Positions 1-8,578 are shown, counted from the stretch's first letter. The stretch is DNA of 64,000 bases from JBBROS01 sp965260995 (GCA_965260995.1 CBDHCD010000002.1:310001-374000); one strand, 5' to 3'. Notes: generated from the letters alone by a model not told the origin. A program made the numbers and translations.

Positions 1-1588
1 CGAGGCCCGGCGGCACGCTGCGGTCGATCACCGGCGTGATCCCGATCGTGCGGAACCGCGCCGCCTCCTCGCTCGTGCCCACCACGGCGAACCGCTTCAA
101 GCCGGGGTAGCGCGCCACGCCGACCGGCGTGATCTCGCTCGCCACCTCGAACGACGGCTCCGTGACGACGATCATGCGCCGCTCGTGGATCGCCACCGGC
201 TCCCAGATCCGCGTGTCGCTCAGGTCGCCGAACCCGACCGCGTAGCCGTCCGCCACCGCGAGCCGCAGCCGCTTGTCGTCGCGCTCGATCGCCGCGTAGC
301 CGATCTCGAACTCGTCCAGCGCGTCGGCCACCATCCGGCCGACCCGGCCCATCCCGGCGATGAGCACCGGCGCCGATTCGCCCTGCGGCTGCAGCTCCGC
401 GTTCTCCCTGCGCGACGGGCGGCGCATCCGCCCGGCCAGCCAACGCCCCGCCTCCGCCACCGTCGGCGTCGCCGCCAGGCTGAGCGCCACCGCCGCGATC
501 AGCACCGCCCCGGCCTGCTCGCCCACCAGCGCCCGCACCGGCGCCAGGCCCAGGATGACGAACGCGAACTCCGAGCCTTGCGCCAGCAGGAACCCGAGCT
601 GCGTCGAGCCCGGCACCGACCACCGGAACACCAGGCTCGCCACCGCGTTGGTGCAGGCCTTGACCGCCAGCAGCAGGGCCGCCACCCCGATCACCGCCGG
701 CCACGCCCGCAGCAGCAGGTGCAGGTCGAGCGACAGCCCGACCGAGATGAAGAACACTCCCAGGAACAGCCCGCGGAACGGCTTGATCTCCGACTGGATC
801 ACCGCCCGGTACGGCGTCTCGGCGATGATCATGCCGCCCAGGAACGCCCCCAGCGTCAAGGACAGCCCGGCCTTCCCGGTCGCCCACCCCGCCGCCAGCG
901 CCACCAGCAGCGCCATCGCGGTGAACACCTCCTCGTTGCGCGTCCGCGCCACCAGGTCGAACAACGGCCGCACCACCAGCCGCGCCAGCGCCACCGCGAT
1001 GCCGAACGCGGCCAGCGCCTTGGCCAGCGCCGCCGCCATCGCCGGCAGGACCGCCTCCCCGCTCCCCAGCGCCCCGGCCACGATCAGCAGGAAGATCGCC
1101 GCCACGTCCTGGAAGATCAGGATCGCCGTCGCCGTCAGCCCGACCGGGCAGTTCTGCTGGTGCCGCTCCGCGATCAGCCCCGCCACCACCGCCGTCGAGG
1201 ACAGCGCCAGCGTCGCCCCCACCAGCAGCGCCGTCATCGGCGGCAGCCCCAGCAGCCACCCGGCCGCGCCCAGCCCCAGCGTCCCGGCCAGCACCTGCAC
1301 CGGCCCGAAGCCGAAGATGTCCCGCGCCTGGCTCCGCACGTGCGCCAGCGAGAAGTGCAGCCCGATGTCGAACAACAGGAACACCACGCCCAGCTCGGCC
1401 AGCGTCAGCACCGTCGCGTTGTCCGACACGAACGGCACCCCGGTGCCGCTCAGCCCCATCCCCAGCACCAGGTAGCCGACGATCGGGCTGAGGCCGAGAA
1501 CCCGCGACCCCACCGCCGCCGCCACCCCAAGCGCCAGCAGCACGATCACTGGCAGGAGAGCCGAGAGCAGGGCGTGCGCGTCGGCCAT
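1..1588 (-). CDS. Kef/YbaL-type monovalent cation:proton antiporter, C-terminus cut by window edge
   Basis: This is a membrane K+/H+ (or Na+/H+) antiporter of the CPA2 family with a cytoplasmic nucleotide-binding regulatory domain. The start ATG is at 1588 and the frame stays open to base 1, so 529 codons are seen and the C-terminus is missing. The first 390 or so residues are a chain of hydrophobic segments with family hallmarks (GLSPIVGYLVLGM near the N-terminus, LFDIGLHFS, LSSTAVVAGLI, LTLGAFLGGMI). A hydrophilic linker follows, then an RCK_N/TrkA-N Rossmann fold beginning APVLIAGMGRVGRMV, whose GxGxxG glycines bind NAD(H). Length and order match YbaL/KefB proteins. It is divergent from the methyltransferase gene. 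The transported ion cannot be told from sequence. Confidence 0.9.
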   Translation of the reverse strand, partial: MADAHALLSALLPVIVLLALGVAAAVGSRVLGLSPIVGYLVLGMGLSGTGVPFVSDNATVLTLAELGVVFLLFDIGLHFSLAHVRSQARDIFGFGPVQVLAGTLGLGAAGWLLGLPPMTALLVGATLALSSTAVVAGLIAERHQQNCPVGLTATAILIFQDVAAIFLLIVAGALGSGEAVLPAMAAALAKALAAFGIAVALARLVVRPLFDLVARTRNEEVFTAMALLVALAAGWATGKAGLSLTLGAFLGGMIIAETPYRAVIQSEIKPFRGLFLGVFFISVGLSLDLHLLLRAWPAVIGVAALLLAVKACTNAVASLVFRWSVPGSTQLGFLLAQGSEFAFVILGLAPVRALVGEQAGAVLIAAVALSLAATPTVAEAGRWLAGRMRRPSRRENAELQPQGESAPVLIAGMGRVGRMVADALDEFEIGYAAIERDDKRLRLAVADGYAVGFGDLSDTRIWEPVAIHERRMIVVTEPSFEVASEITPVGVARYPGLKRFAVVGTSEEAARFRTIGITPVIDRSVPPGL

Positions 1589-1669
1589 CCGGGAACCCTG
1601 CCTGCTTGAGCGTGACTGCGGGGTTCCCGTTATGGACGGCCCGCCACCCTGCTTCAAGTGCGACCGGCG

Positions 1670-1696
1670 TTGACCGCCTCATCCGGAAAATATACC
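1670..1696 (+). promoter_or_regulatory. Possible promoter for the methyltransferase gene
   Basis: TTGACC at 1670-1675 and TATACC at 1691-1696 are separated by 15 bases, a short but workable spacing. The second hexamer lies in the only AT-rich patch of the gap between the antiporter and methyltransferase genes, and the methyltransferase ATG is 18 bases further on. This is inferred by consensus only. Confidence 0.3.
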
Positions 1697-1714
1697 TAGA
1701 CCGCATGGAACCCG

Positions 1715-2446
1715 ATGCGCGTCCTTGACCTCTTCAGCGGCATCGGCGGCGCCAGCCTCGGCCTCCATTGGACCGGGATGCGCACCGTCGCCTTCTGCGA
1801 GCAGGACCACTTCGCCGCCGCCGTCCTCGCTCGCCACTGGCCCGGCCTGCCCATCTACCCCGACATCCGCGCCCTCTCCGCCGCCCGCCTCCGCGCCGAC
1901 GGCGTTCCTTGGGCCGACCTCATCGTCGGCGGCTTCCCTTGCCAGGACACCAGCCTCGCCGGCCGCGGCGCCGGCCTCGGCGGCGCGCGCTTGGGCTTGT
2001 GGTCCCACATGGTCCGCCTGGTCGCCGAGTGCCGACCGCGTTGGATGGTGGCTGAGAACGTCCCTGGCCTCAGAAGCCGGGGTGCGGACCGGGTGCTCGC
2101 CGACCTGGACGCGCTCGGCTACGCCTGCTGGCCGCTCGTGGTGGGTGCTGTCCACGCCGGCGCACCCCATCGGCGCGCCCGTCTGTGGCTGGTGGCCCAA
2201 GCCCCTGCTGCCGACCCCTCGCGCCCGCGACTGGAAATGAGGCAGCGCCAACCAGCGCCGCCGCCGCCGCGCCTGCCCGCTGAACGACGCGGTCGGTGGC
2301 CGGCTGAACCCGGCCTACGTCGAGTGGGTCATGGGCTTCCCGCCCGGGTGGACCGGCTGAGGACGCTCGGCAACGCCGTCGTCCCCGCCAACGCCGCCAT
2401 GATCGGCCGCGCGATCCTGACGGCGGAATGCCCGGCCCGGCCGTGA
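1715..2446 (+). CDS. C5 cytosine DNA methyltransferase, phage-type, with probable compensating frameshifts in the recognition region
   Basis: Transfers a methyl group from S-adenosylmethionine to cytosine C5 in DNA. The 243-residue frame holds motif I (DLFSGIGG, residues 5-12), motif IV with the catalytic cysteine (GGFPCQD), motif VI (ENVPG), motif VIII (PHRRARLW) and motif X (LRTLGNAVVPANA). Between VIII and X the frame is low-complexity (Arg/Pro-rich) and unlike the family, while the frame one base away reads PLLPTPRARDWK, then a TGA at 2238-2240, then LNDAVGGRLNPAY and VEWVMGFPPGWTG, which is what phage-type C5 methyltransferases carry there. So the gene seems to slip frame near 2200 and back near 2340, with an added stop, leaving the catalytic core in frame and the target-recognition part scrambled. 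No restriction enzyme lies beside it. Probably inactive or altered; sequencing error is the alternative. Confidence 0.75.
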   Translation: MRVLDLFSGIGGASLGLHWTGMRTVAFCEQDHFAAAVLARHWPGLPIYPDIRALSAARLRADGVPWADLIVGGFPCQDTSLAGRGAGLGGARLGLWSHMVRLVAECRPRWMVAENVPGLRSRGADRVLADLDALGYACWPLVVGAVHAGAPHRRARLWLVAQAPAADPSRPRLEMRQRQPAPPPPRLPAERRGRWPAEPGLRRVGHGLPARVDRLRTLGNAVVPANAAMIGRAILTAECPARP

Positions 2447-2468
2447 CCAGCCCGCAGCCGAGCCGCGA

Positions 2469-3017
2469 TCAGGCCGCCTGGGCCGCCTTGAGCCGGTCGC
2501 CGTGCAGCTTGCGCAGCTTCGCCACCTTGGGCGTGATCACCGCCCGGCAGTAGCCGGACCACGGGTTGCGCGCGAAGTAGTCCTGGTGCTCGTCCTCGGC
2601 CCGCCAGAACTGCGCGAGCGGCTCGATCTCGGTGACCACCGGCCCGCCCCATGCCCCGCTCGCCTCGATCTCCGCCTTCACCGCCCGCGCCGTCTCCGCC
2701 TGCGCGTCGCTCTCGGTGAGGATGATGCTGCGGTACTGCGGCCCCACGTCCGCTCCCTGCTGGTTCGGCGTCGTCGGGTCGTGCATGGTGAAGAACACCC
2801 GCAGCACGTCGGCGTAGTCGATCACCGCCGGGTCGAACTCGACCTGCACCACTTCCGCGTGCCCGGTCCGCTTGCCGCAGACCTGCTCGTAGGTCGGGTT
2901 CGCCACGCTGCCGCCCGCGTAGCCCGACACGGAGCCATGAACACCGCGGAGCGCCAGGAACACCGGCTCCAGGCACCAGAAGCACCCGCCGCCCAACGTC
3001 GCACGCTCGGTCGCCAT
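2469..3017 (-). CDS. msrA: Peptide methionine-S-sulfoxide reductase MsrA
   Basis: Repairs oxidised proteins by reducing the S-epimer of methionine sulfoxide. The GCFWC active-site motif lies at residues 11-15 (catalytic Cys12), followed by VSGYAGG, NPTYEQVC and GHAEVVQVEFDP, then YFARNPWSGYC near the C-terminus with the likely resolving cysteine. Two ATGs sit in tandem at 3020 and 3017. I chose 3017 because GGAGG lies six bases before it but only three before the other. The resulting 182-residue length is normal for MsrA. The frame extends further upstream, but that part has no family similarity. It is followed downstream, tail to tail, by the methyltransferase. Confidence 0.95.
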   Translation of the reverse strand: MATERATLGGGCFWCLEPVFLALRGVHGSVSGYAGGSVANPTYEQVCGKRTGHAEVVQVEFDPAVIDYADVLRVFFTMHDPTTPNQQGADVGPQYRSIILTESDAQAETARAVKAEIEASGAWGGPVVTEIEPLAQFWRAEDEHQDYFARNPWSGYCRAVITPKVAKLRKLHGDRLKAAQAA

Positions 3018-3129
3018 CATCGTCCTCCATTGACTGACGCTGAAGGAGATGGTGCCGGCCCGCCGCCTGTCAAAGACCGGTCCGAAGGTCGGCCAGGAGG
3101 TTGGCCCGCCGCTCGGCCGCGCGGCCGGT

Positions 3130-3540
3130 TCAGCGGTCCGCCAGGCGCGGTGCGGCGTCGGTGGGCGTGAGCCGCGCAATCGCCTGCGCCAGCGTCTCCC
3201 AACGGAACGGCTTGGTGATGTAGGCTTGCGTCCCCGGTGGCTGCGGCCGCCCGCTCACCAGCAGCACCGGCAGCGACGGCCACCGCGCGCCGGCCTGCTG
3301 CGCCAACGCGATCCCGGTCATCCGCGGCATGTTGATGTCCGCGATCACCAGGTCGATCGGCTCCCCGGCCGCCAGGATGTCGAGCGCCGCCGCGCCGTCC
3401 GCCGCCTCGCGCACGCGGTGCCCGGCGTCGGTCAGCATCCAGACCGTCACCTCGCGCACCATCGCGTCGTCGTCGGCGATCAGGATCGAGAGGGAAGGCT
3501 GGAGTGGCATGGAAGCAGCATCCGTGTCCGTCATCCGCAT
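3130..3540 (-). CDS. Single-domain response regulator (CheY-like receiver)
   Basis: A lone phosphoacceptor receiver domain of 136 residues with no output domain. The acidic pocket is IADDD (residues 21-25), the phosphorylated aspartate is D68 in LVIADINMP, and the conserved lysine is K110 in YITKPF. Such proteins act in phosphorelays or by protein-protein contact. No histidine kinase is present in the window, so its partner is unknown. The ATG at 3540 gives the longest frame but lacks a clear Shine-Dalgarno; M3 or M11 are possible starts. An AT-rich promoter-like patch with a palindrome lies just upstream. Confidence 0.88.
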   Translation of the reverse strand: MRMTDTDAASMPLQPSLSILIADDDAMVREVTVWMLTDAGHRVREAADGAAALDILAAGEPIDLVIADINMPRMTGIALAQQAGARWPSLPVLLVSGRPQPPGTQAYITKPFRWETLAQAIARLTPTDAAPRLADR

Positions 3541-3553
3541 ACGCTAAGTCGGA

Positions 3554-3589
3554 ACTATTAGAATAGTCTTATCAATGATGCCCGGCCAA
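3554..3589 (-). promoter_or_regulatory. Promoter with overlapping palindrome upstream of the response regulator
   Basis: Read on the minus strand, TTGGCC (complement of 3584-3589) and TATTCT (complement of 3560-3565) are 18 bases apart, a sigma70-like arrangement about 20 bases before the regulator ATG. The -10 hexamer is embedded in a perfect 14-base palindrome, ACTATTAGAATAGT at 3554-3567, which could be an operator. The surrounding 30 bases are strikingly AT-rich for this genome. Inferred from sequence only. Confidence 0.45.
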
Positions 3590-3780
3590 ATTCTTCGCTG
3601 TCGCAACTTCGTGGGCTCGTCCCATCCCGCGAGCCTGATCCATCCCCCACCCCAGGCGTCCCGGCCGCGTCCCGGCCGCGCCCTGGCCGCGCCCTGGCCA
3701 TGCGGGTAGCCAGGGGCCGGCCGCGCCGGTAGAGTGCGCGCGGAAGCCGTAACGAAGCTCATGAGGGGATGCTCCAACCG

Positions 3781-4845
3781 ATGGCCAATGTCTCGATCCG
3801 TGAGGCCCGCAAGGCGTTCGGCTCCACCCAGATCCTGCACGGCGTCAGCATCGAGATCGCCGACGGCGAGTTCGCCGTCCTCGTCGGCCCCTCCGGTTGC
3901 GGCAAGAGCACCCTGCTGCGGATGCTGGCCGGCCTCGAGGAGATCGACGGCGGCGAGATCGCCATCGGCGGCCGGGTCGTCAACAAGGTGCCGCCCAAGC
4001 AGCGCGACATCGCCATGGTGTTCCAGAACTACGCCCTCTACCCGCACATGACCGTGCGCGACAACATGGCCTTCAGCCTCAAGCTCGCCAAAGCCCCCCA
4101 GTCGGCGATGGACGAGCGCGTCAACCGCGCCGCCGACATCCTCGGCCTCGCCGGCCTGCTCGACCGCTACCCGCGCCAGCTCTCCGGCGGCCAGCGCCAG
4201 CGCGTCGCCATGGGCCGCGCCATCGTCCGCGACCCCCAGGTGTTCCTGTTCGACGAGCCGCTCAGCAACCTCGACGCCAAGCTGCGCGTCCAAACCCGGG
4301 CCGAGCTGAAGGACCTGCACCAGCGCCTGCGCACCACCACCATCTACGTCACCCACGACCAGATCGAAGCCATGACCATGGCCGACAAGATCGTGGTCAT
4401 GAACGGCGGCCGCATCGAGCAGACCGGCACGCCGCTCGACCTCTACGACCACCCCGCCAACCAGTTCGTCGCCGGCTTCATCGGCAGCCCGGCCATGAAC
4501 TTCCTGCCCGGCACCGTCGAGCCGGGCGGCTTCCGCGCCGAAGGCGGCTCCCTGTGGCCGCTCCCCGCCAGCGCCGCCCGCGCCCACGGCCGCCCCGCCG
4601 TCTACGGCGTCCGCCCCGAGCACCTCCAGCTCTCCCCCGGCGCCGACGGCGTGCCGCTCACCGTCCAAGTCGTCGAGCCGACCGGCTCCGAAACCCAGGT
4701 CCACGGCCGCCTCGGCGACACCCCCGTCATGGGCGCTTTCCGCGAGCGCGTCGCCGCCCGCCCCGGCGAGCCGATCACCGTCACCGCCGACCCGGCGCTC
4801 GTCCACCTGTTCGACAGCGCCACGGGAACGCGACTGGTCGCGTAA
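3781..4845 (+). CDS. ABC transporter ATPase, UgpC/MalK type
   Basis: ATP-hydrolysing subunit of a carbohydrate-type importer. Walker A GPSGCGKST is at residues 36-44, the Q-loop is VFQNYALYPH, the signature LSGGQRQRVAMGRA, Walker B VFLFDEPLSNLDA and the H-loop YVTHDQIEAMT. The C-terminal third is the TOBE-like regulatory domain typical of UgpC/MalK/MsmK (YGVRPEHL). I prefer ATG 3781 (MANVSIRE, the usual family start); ATG 3769 four codons upstream is possible, with GAGGGG directly before it. The partner binding protein follows 34 bases later, but no permease gene is near, so the membrane subunits must be encoded elsewhere or be shared. Confidence 0.92.
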   Translation: MANVSIREARKAFGSTQILHGVSIEIADGEFAVLVGPSGCGKSTLLRMLAGLEEIDGGEIAIGGRVVNKVPPKQRDIAMVFQNYALYPHMTVRDNMAFSLKLAKAPQSAMDERVNRAADILGLAGLLDRYPRQLSGGQRQRVAMGRAIVRDPQVFLFDEPLSNLDAKLRVQTRAELKDLHQRLRTTTIYVTHDQIEAMTMADKIVVMNGGRIEQTGTPLDLYDHPANQFVAGFIGSPAMNFLPGTVEPGGFRAEGGSLWPLPASAARAHGRPAVYGVRPEHLQLSPGADGVPLTVQVVEPTGSETQVHGRLGDTPVMGAFRERVAARPGEPITVTADPALVHLFDSATGTRLVA

Positions 4846-4879
4846 CGTTCCAACCACGACAGCAAGGGAGACAGCAACA

Positions 4880-6208
4880 ATGAACGTCAATCGTCGCCAG
4901 CTCGGCCTCGGCGTCGGCGCCGTGGCCGCCACCGGCCTCATCGGTTCCGGCGCGAGGGCCGCGATCCCCACCGCCGACGTCCCCGCCCCCAACCTGCCGA
5001 TCGAGAAAGGCGCAAGCCTCCGCGTCCTTCGTCCGGCCCGCTTCGTCGAGCCGGACGAGGTCATCTTCATGGAGAACACCAAGAAGTTCGCCGACGCCCA
5101 CGGCGTCGAGATGAAGGTTGATTTCTCCGGCTGGGAGGACCTCCGCCCGCAAACCGCCGTCAGCGCCAACACCGGCGCCGGCCCCGACGTCGTGCTCGGC
5201 TGGACCGACGACCCGCACATCTATTCCGACAAGCTGGTGCTGCTCAACGACGTCGCCGAGTACCTCGGCAAGAAGTACGGCGGCTGGTACGATCTGTCGC
5301 AGCGCTACGGCAAGAAGTACAAGACCAACGACTGGATCGCCATCCCGATGGGCGCCAGCGGCGGCAACGCCGTCTACCGCATCAGTTGGCTGAAGGAAGC
5401 CGGCTTCGACGCCTTTCCGAAAACCACCGACGCCTTCCTCGACATGTGCCGCAAGCTGCAAAAGGCCGGCCACCCCACCGGCTTCGCCCTCGGCCACGCC
5501 GTCGGCGACGCCAACGCCTTCTGCCACTGGCTGGTCTGGGCCTTCGGCGGCGCGATGACCGACGAGAACGGCAAGGTTACCATCAACAGCAAGGAAACGG
5601 TGGAGGCGCTGAAATACGCCAAGGCGCTCTACCCCACCTTCATCCCCGGCACCCAGAGCTGGCTCGACCCGGCCAACAACAAGGCCATGCTCGCCGGCGA
5701 GATCTCCGCCACCCAGAACGGCGTCTCGCTCTACTACTCGGCCAAGAACAGCAAGGAACAGGCGCTTCAGGACATCGCCGCCGACATGAACAACGCCGAG
5801 ATGCCGATCGGCCCCGTCGGCAAGCCCACCCAATCGGCCCTCGCCATCAACGCCATGGTGTTCAAGCATACCAAGTATCCCAACGCCGCCAAGGCCTACC
5901 TCACCTTCCTGCTCGAAGCGCCGCAGTACGACAAGTGGCTGTCCGGCAGCCTCGGCTACTGGGCCCAGCCGCTCAAGGCCTACGAGCAGAGCGCCGTCTG
6001 GACCGAGGACCCCAAGATCAGCGTCTACAAGAACACCATGGAGGACAGCCGCTGGCTGGCCTACCCCGGCCCCATCAGCGAGGACTCCGGCGCCGTCGCC
6101 GCCGACTACGTCATGGTCGACATGGTCGCCGCCGCCGCCACCGGCTCCGTCTCGCCCGAGGACGCGGCGAAGGAGGCCGAGCGCCGCGCCAAGCGCTACT
6201 ACCGCTGA
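4880..6208 (+). CDS. Family 1 extracellular solute-binding protein, Tat-exported, of a sugar-type ABC importer
   Basis: Periplasmic receptor of 442 residues that delivers a carbohydrate-like ligand to an ABC importer. The N-terminus has twin arginines (NRRQLGLGVG) before a hydrophobic stretch and an A-R-A cleavage site around residue 27, so export is likely by the Tat route, as a folded protein. The body has the family 1 (MalE/UgpB) features: GPDVVLGWTDDPHIY, WIAIPMGASGGNAVY, and tryptophan-rich regions that stack on sugars. A clear AGGGAG lies upstream of the ATG. Transcribed with the ATPase at 3781. A strong hairpin follows the stop codon. Ligand not identifiable from sequence. Confidence 0.88.
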   Translation: MNVNRRQLGLGVGAVAATGLIGSGARAAIPTADVPAPNLPIEKGASLRVLRPARFVEPDEVIFMENTKKFADAHGVEMKVDFSGWEDLRPQTAVSANTGAGPDVVLGWTDDPHIYSDKLVLLNDVAEYLGKKYGGWYDLSQRYGKKYKTNDWIAIPMGASGGNAVYRISWLKEAGFDAFPKTTDAFLDMCRKLQKAGHPTGFALGHAVGDANAFCHWLVWAFGGAMTDENGKVTINSKETVEALKYAKALYPTFIPGTQSWLDPANNKAMLAGEISATQNGVSLYYSAKNSKEQALQDIAADMNNAEMPIGPVGKPTQSALAINAMVFKHTKYPNAAKAYLTFLLEAPQYDKWLSGSLGYWAQPLKAYEQSAVWTEDPKISVYKNTMEDSRWLAYPGPISEDSGAVAADYVMVDMVAAAATGSVSPEDAAKEAERRAKRYYR

Positions 6209-6216
6209 CTCCGCCC

Positions 6217-6242
6217 GCCGGCCCGGCCCCCGCCGGGCCGGC
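6217..6242 (+). terminator. Terminator-like hairpin after the binding-protein gene
   Basis: A perfect 11-bp stem, GCCGGCCCGGC paired with GCCGGGCCGGC, around a CCCC loop begins eight bases after the stop codon. There is no run of T after it, so it may slow polymerase, or protect the mRNA 3' end and let the abundant binding protein be expressed above what follows, more than terminate fully. Confidence 0.6.
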
Positions 6243-6273
6243 GTTCTCCCATGCGTGACGGCCGGAGGCCCCG

Positions 6274-6426
6274 ATGTCGCCCATCCTCATCGTGATCCTC
6301 CTCCTGCTCGTCGCCGGCGGCGGCTACGGCTGGCGCTCCGGCCTGCTCGGCCGCGGCTTCGTCGGCCTGGGCCTCGCCGCCGTGCTGCTGGTCTTGATGG
6401 TCATGCTGGTGCTGGGACGCGCCTGA
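6274..6426 (+). CDS. Small DUF3309-like membrane protein, 50 residues
   Basis: The ATG at 6274 is preceded by GGAGG at a good distance, and the frame is 51 codons including the stop. The product has two hydrophobic segments (PILIVILLLLVAGG and a second FVGLGLAAVLLVLMVMLVLG) joined by a Gly/Arg turn, the layout of the small DUF3309-type inner-membrane proteins common in alphaproteobacteria, whose role is unknown. It lies between the sugar-type binding protein and the Liv-type one and may be read through from upstream. Confidence 0.65.
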   Translation: MSPILIVILLLLVAGGGYGWRSGLLGRGFVGLGLAAVLLVLMVMLVLGRA

Positions 6427-6546
6427 CCGAGCCGGTCCAACCTCGATGGCAAGGGTTCGGGACCGAGGCCCTGACGGGCCGAGGGCAAAGCTCTCGCCTT
6501 CCCTGTCCCACCTCCCTACGTTCGTCCCGTAAAAAAGGATGACCGC

Positions 6547-7683
6547 ATGTCCCGCCTCGCCTGGCTCGCCCTGCTCCTGCTCGCCAACCCGGCCCGCGCC
6601 GACATCACCCTCGGCGCGCTCCTCTCCCTCACCGGCCCCGCCGCCGGCCTCGGCATCCCCCAGCGCAACACCATCGACCTGCTGCCGAAAACGCTCGCCG
6701 GCCAGCCCGTCCGCTGGGTCGTGCTCGACGACGCCAGCGACAACACCGCCGCCGTCCGCAACGCCCGCAAGCTGATCGACGAGGAGCGCGTCGACGCCAT
6801 CCTCGGCCCCTCCACCACCCCGGCCTCCATCGCCGTCCTCGACGCCGCCGCCGCCGCCCGCACCCCCTTCCTCAGCCTCGCCGGCTCCAGCGCCATCGTC
6901 GAGCCGCCCGAGGGCGACCGCCGCTGGGCCTTCAAGCTGATCCCCAGCGAGCGCGTCGCCACTACCCAGATCGTCGAGCGCATGGTCAAGGAAGGCAACA
7001 AGACCCTCGGCCACATCGGCTTCGCCAACTCGCTCGGCGACGGCTACATCCAGGCGCTCGACGCCCAGGCCGCCGCCGCCGGCATCAAGACCGTCGCCGA
7101 GCTGCGCTACAACCGCGCCGACACCAGCGTCACACCCCAGGTCCTGCGCCTGATCGCCGCCCGCCCCGACGCCGTGTTCGTCGCCGCCAGCAGCACCCCC
7201 GCCGCCCTGCCCATCATCGAGCTGCGCAACCGCGGCTACCAGGGCCCGATCTACACCATCCAGGGCATCGCCGGCCCCGACGCGCTGCGCGTCGGCGGCA
7301 AGGCGCTCGACGGCGCCATGTTCTCGGCCGTCCCCGTCCTCGTTGCCGAGCAGCTGCCCGACGGCAACCCGGTCAAGGCCCCCGCCCTCGACTACGTCCG
7401 CGCCTACGAAGGCCAGTACGGCCCCGGCAGCCGCAGCCTGTTCGGCGCCACCTTCTGGGACTCCTTCCTCCTGGTCCAGGCCGCCGTCCCCAAGGCGCTC
7501 GAAGCCGGCCAGCCCGGCACCGAGGCCTTCCGCACCGCGCTGCGGGACGCCATGGAGCGCACGACCGGCCTCGCCGCCGCCGAGGCCGTGTTCACCCTCA
7601 CCCCCCAGGACCACAGCGGCGCCCGCGCCGACAGCCAGGTCATGGTCGAGATCCGCGGCGGCGGCTACGAGTTGCTGCGATGA
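6547..7683 (+). CDS. Periplasmic binding protein, branched-chain amino acid (Liv) type
   Basis: A 378-residue soluble receptor of the Peripla_BP_6 family. A Sec signal peptide (hydrophobic LAWLALLLLANPARA, cleavage near residue 18) is followed by ITLGALLSLTGPAAGLG, the conserved first strand and ligand loop, and ILGPSTTPASIAV. It has the two-lobe length of LivK-like proteins, which bind amino acids, amides or aromatic acids. No Liv permease or ATPase is adjacent. The last four bases (ATGA) overlap the start of the alpha/beta hydrolase, so the two are translationally coupled, suggesting that the hydrolase acts on the captured compound or its derivative (inference). Confidence 0.87.
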   Translation: MSRLAWLALLLLANPARADITLGALLSLTGPAAGLGIPQRNTIDLLPKTLAGQPVRWVVLDDASDNTAAVRNARKLIDEERVDAILGPSTTPASIAVLDAAAAARTPFLSLAGSSAIVEPPEGDRRWAFKLIPSERVATTQIVERMVKEGNKTLGHIGFANSLGDGYIQALDAQAAAAGIKTVAELRYNRADTSVTPQVLRLIAARPDAVFVAASSTPAALPIIELRNRGYQGPIYTIQGIAGPDALRVGGKALDGAMFSAVPVLVAEQLPDGNPVKAPALDYVRAYEGQYGPGSRSLFGATFWDSFLLVQAAVPKALEAGQPGTEAFRTALRDAMERTTGLAAAEAVFTLTPQDHSGARADSQVMVEIRGGGYELLR

Positions 7684-8522
7684 CCACCGTCCCGGTCCCC
7701 CAGCCGCCGCACCAGCGAACCCAGCAGGAATGGCCTCAGGTTCGCGACGTCGAGGGCATGGGCTACCTCGCCCGCGGCGAGGGCGACCCGATCCTGTTCC
7801 TGCACGGCATCGGCGGCGCGGCCCGTCAGTTCACGCCCCAGCTCGCCCACTTCGCCACCCGCCGCCGCGCCGTCGCCTGGGACATGCCCGGCGTCAACGA
7901 CACCGCGCCCTTGCCGCTCGTCACCATGGACGCCCTCGCCGCCGCCCTCGCCGGCTTCATCCGCGCCCTCGACCTCGACCGGCCCACCCTGGTCGGCCAC
8001 AGCCTCGGCGGCATGATCGCCCTGCGTCTGCTGGCCGAGGCCCCCCGCGCCGCCCGCGCCCTCGTCCTGTCGCAAACCAGCGCCGCGTTCGGCGGCAAGG
8101 ACCCCGCCTGGGCCGAGCGGTTCGTTGCCGAGCGCCTCGGCCCGCTCGACGCCGGGCACAGCCTGGCCGACCTCGCCCCCGGCATGGTCGGGGCCATGAC
8201 CGGCGACGACCCCGACCCGGCCGGCGTCGCGCTGGCCACCGAGTGCATCGCCCGCACCCCCGCCAGCACCTACCGTGACGCCGTGCTCGCCATGCCCGGC
8301 TTCGACCAGCGCGACGCCCTGCCCCGCATCGCCGTCCCCACCCTGGTCCTCGCCGGCGCCCGCGACCCCAACGCCCCCGCCGCCGCCATGCAGCGCATGG
8401 CCGGGCGCATCCCCGGCGCCCGCTTCGTCGCCCTTGACGGCGTCGGCCACCTCGCCCACCTGGAACAGCCCGCCCGCTTCAACGCCGCCCTCGACGATTT
8501 CCTCGACAGCCTCCCGCCCTGA
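7680..8522 (+). CDS. Alpha/beta hydrolase
   Basis: A 280-residue serine hydrolase of the alpha/beta fold. The oxyanion region is ILFLHGIGG, the nucleophile elbow GHSLGGM carries the catalytic serine, and near the C-terminus there is LVLAGARDPN (acid) and GVGHLAHLEQP (histidine). The substrate is probably an ester, lactone or similar small molecule. It starts within the stop codon of the binding-protein gene (ATGA overlap), so the two are made together. It is followed by a convergent sugar-kinase gene. Confidence 0.88.
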   Translation: MTTVPVPQPPHQRTQQEWPQVRDVEGMGYLARGEGDPILFLHGIGGAARQFTPQLAHFATRRRAVAWDMPGVNDTAPLPLVTMDALAAALAGFIRALDLDRPTLVGHSLGGMIALRLLAEAPRAARALVLSQTSAAFGGKDPAWAERFVAERLGPLDAGHSLADLAPGMVGAMTGDDPDPAGVALATECIARTPASTYRDAVLAMPGFDQRDALPRIAVPTLVLAGARDPNAPAAAMQRMAGRIPGARFVALDGVGHLAHLEQPARFNAALDDFLDSLPP

Positions 8523-8578
8523 CCCCTGGCCCAGCGACCCCAGCGCCAGTCGCCTGATCGGGCAGCCGGTCTGACGCC

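Noticed and set aside
185..1609. Two plus-strand frames at the left edge
   Set aside because: They lie antisense to the Kef-type antiporter, and their products are Arg/His/Gln- or Ser/Ala-rich without motifs.
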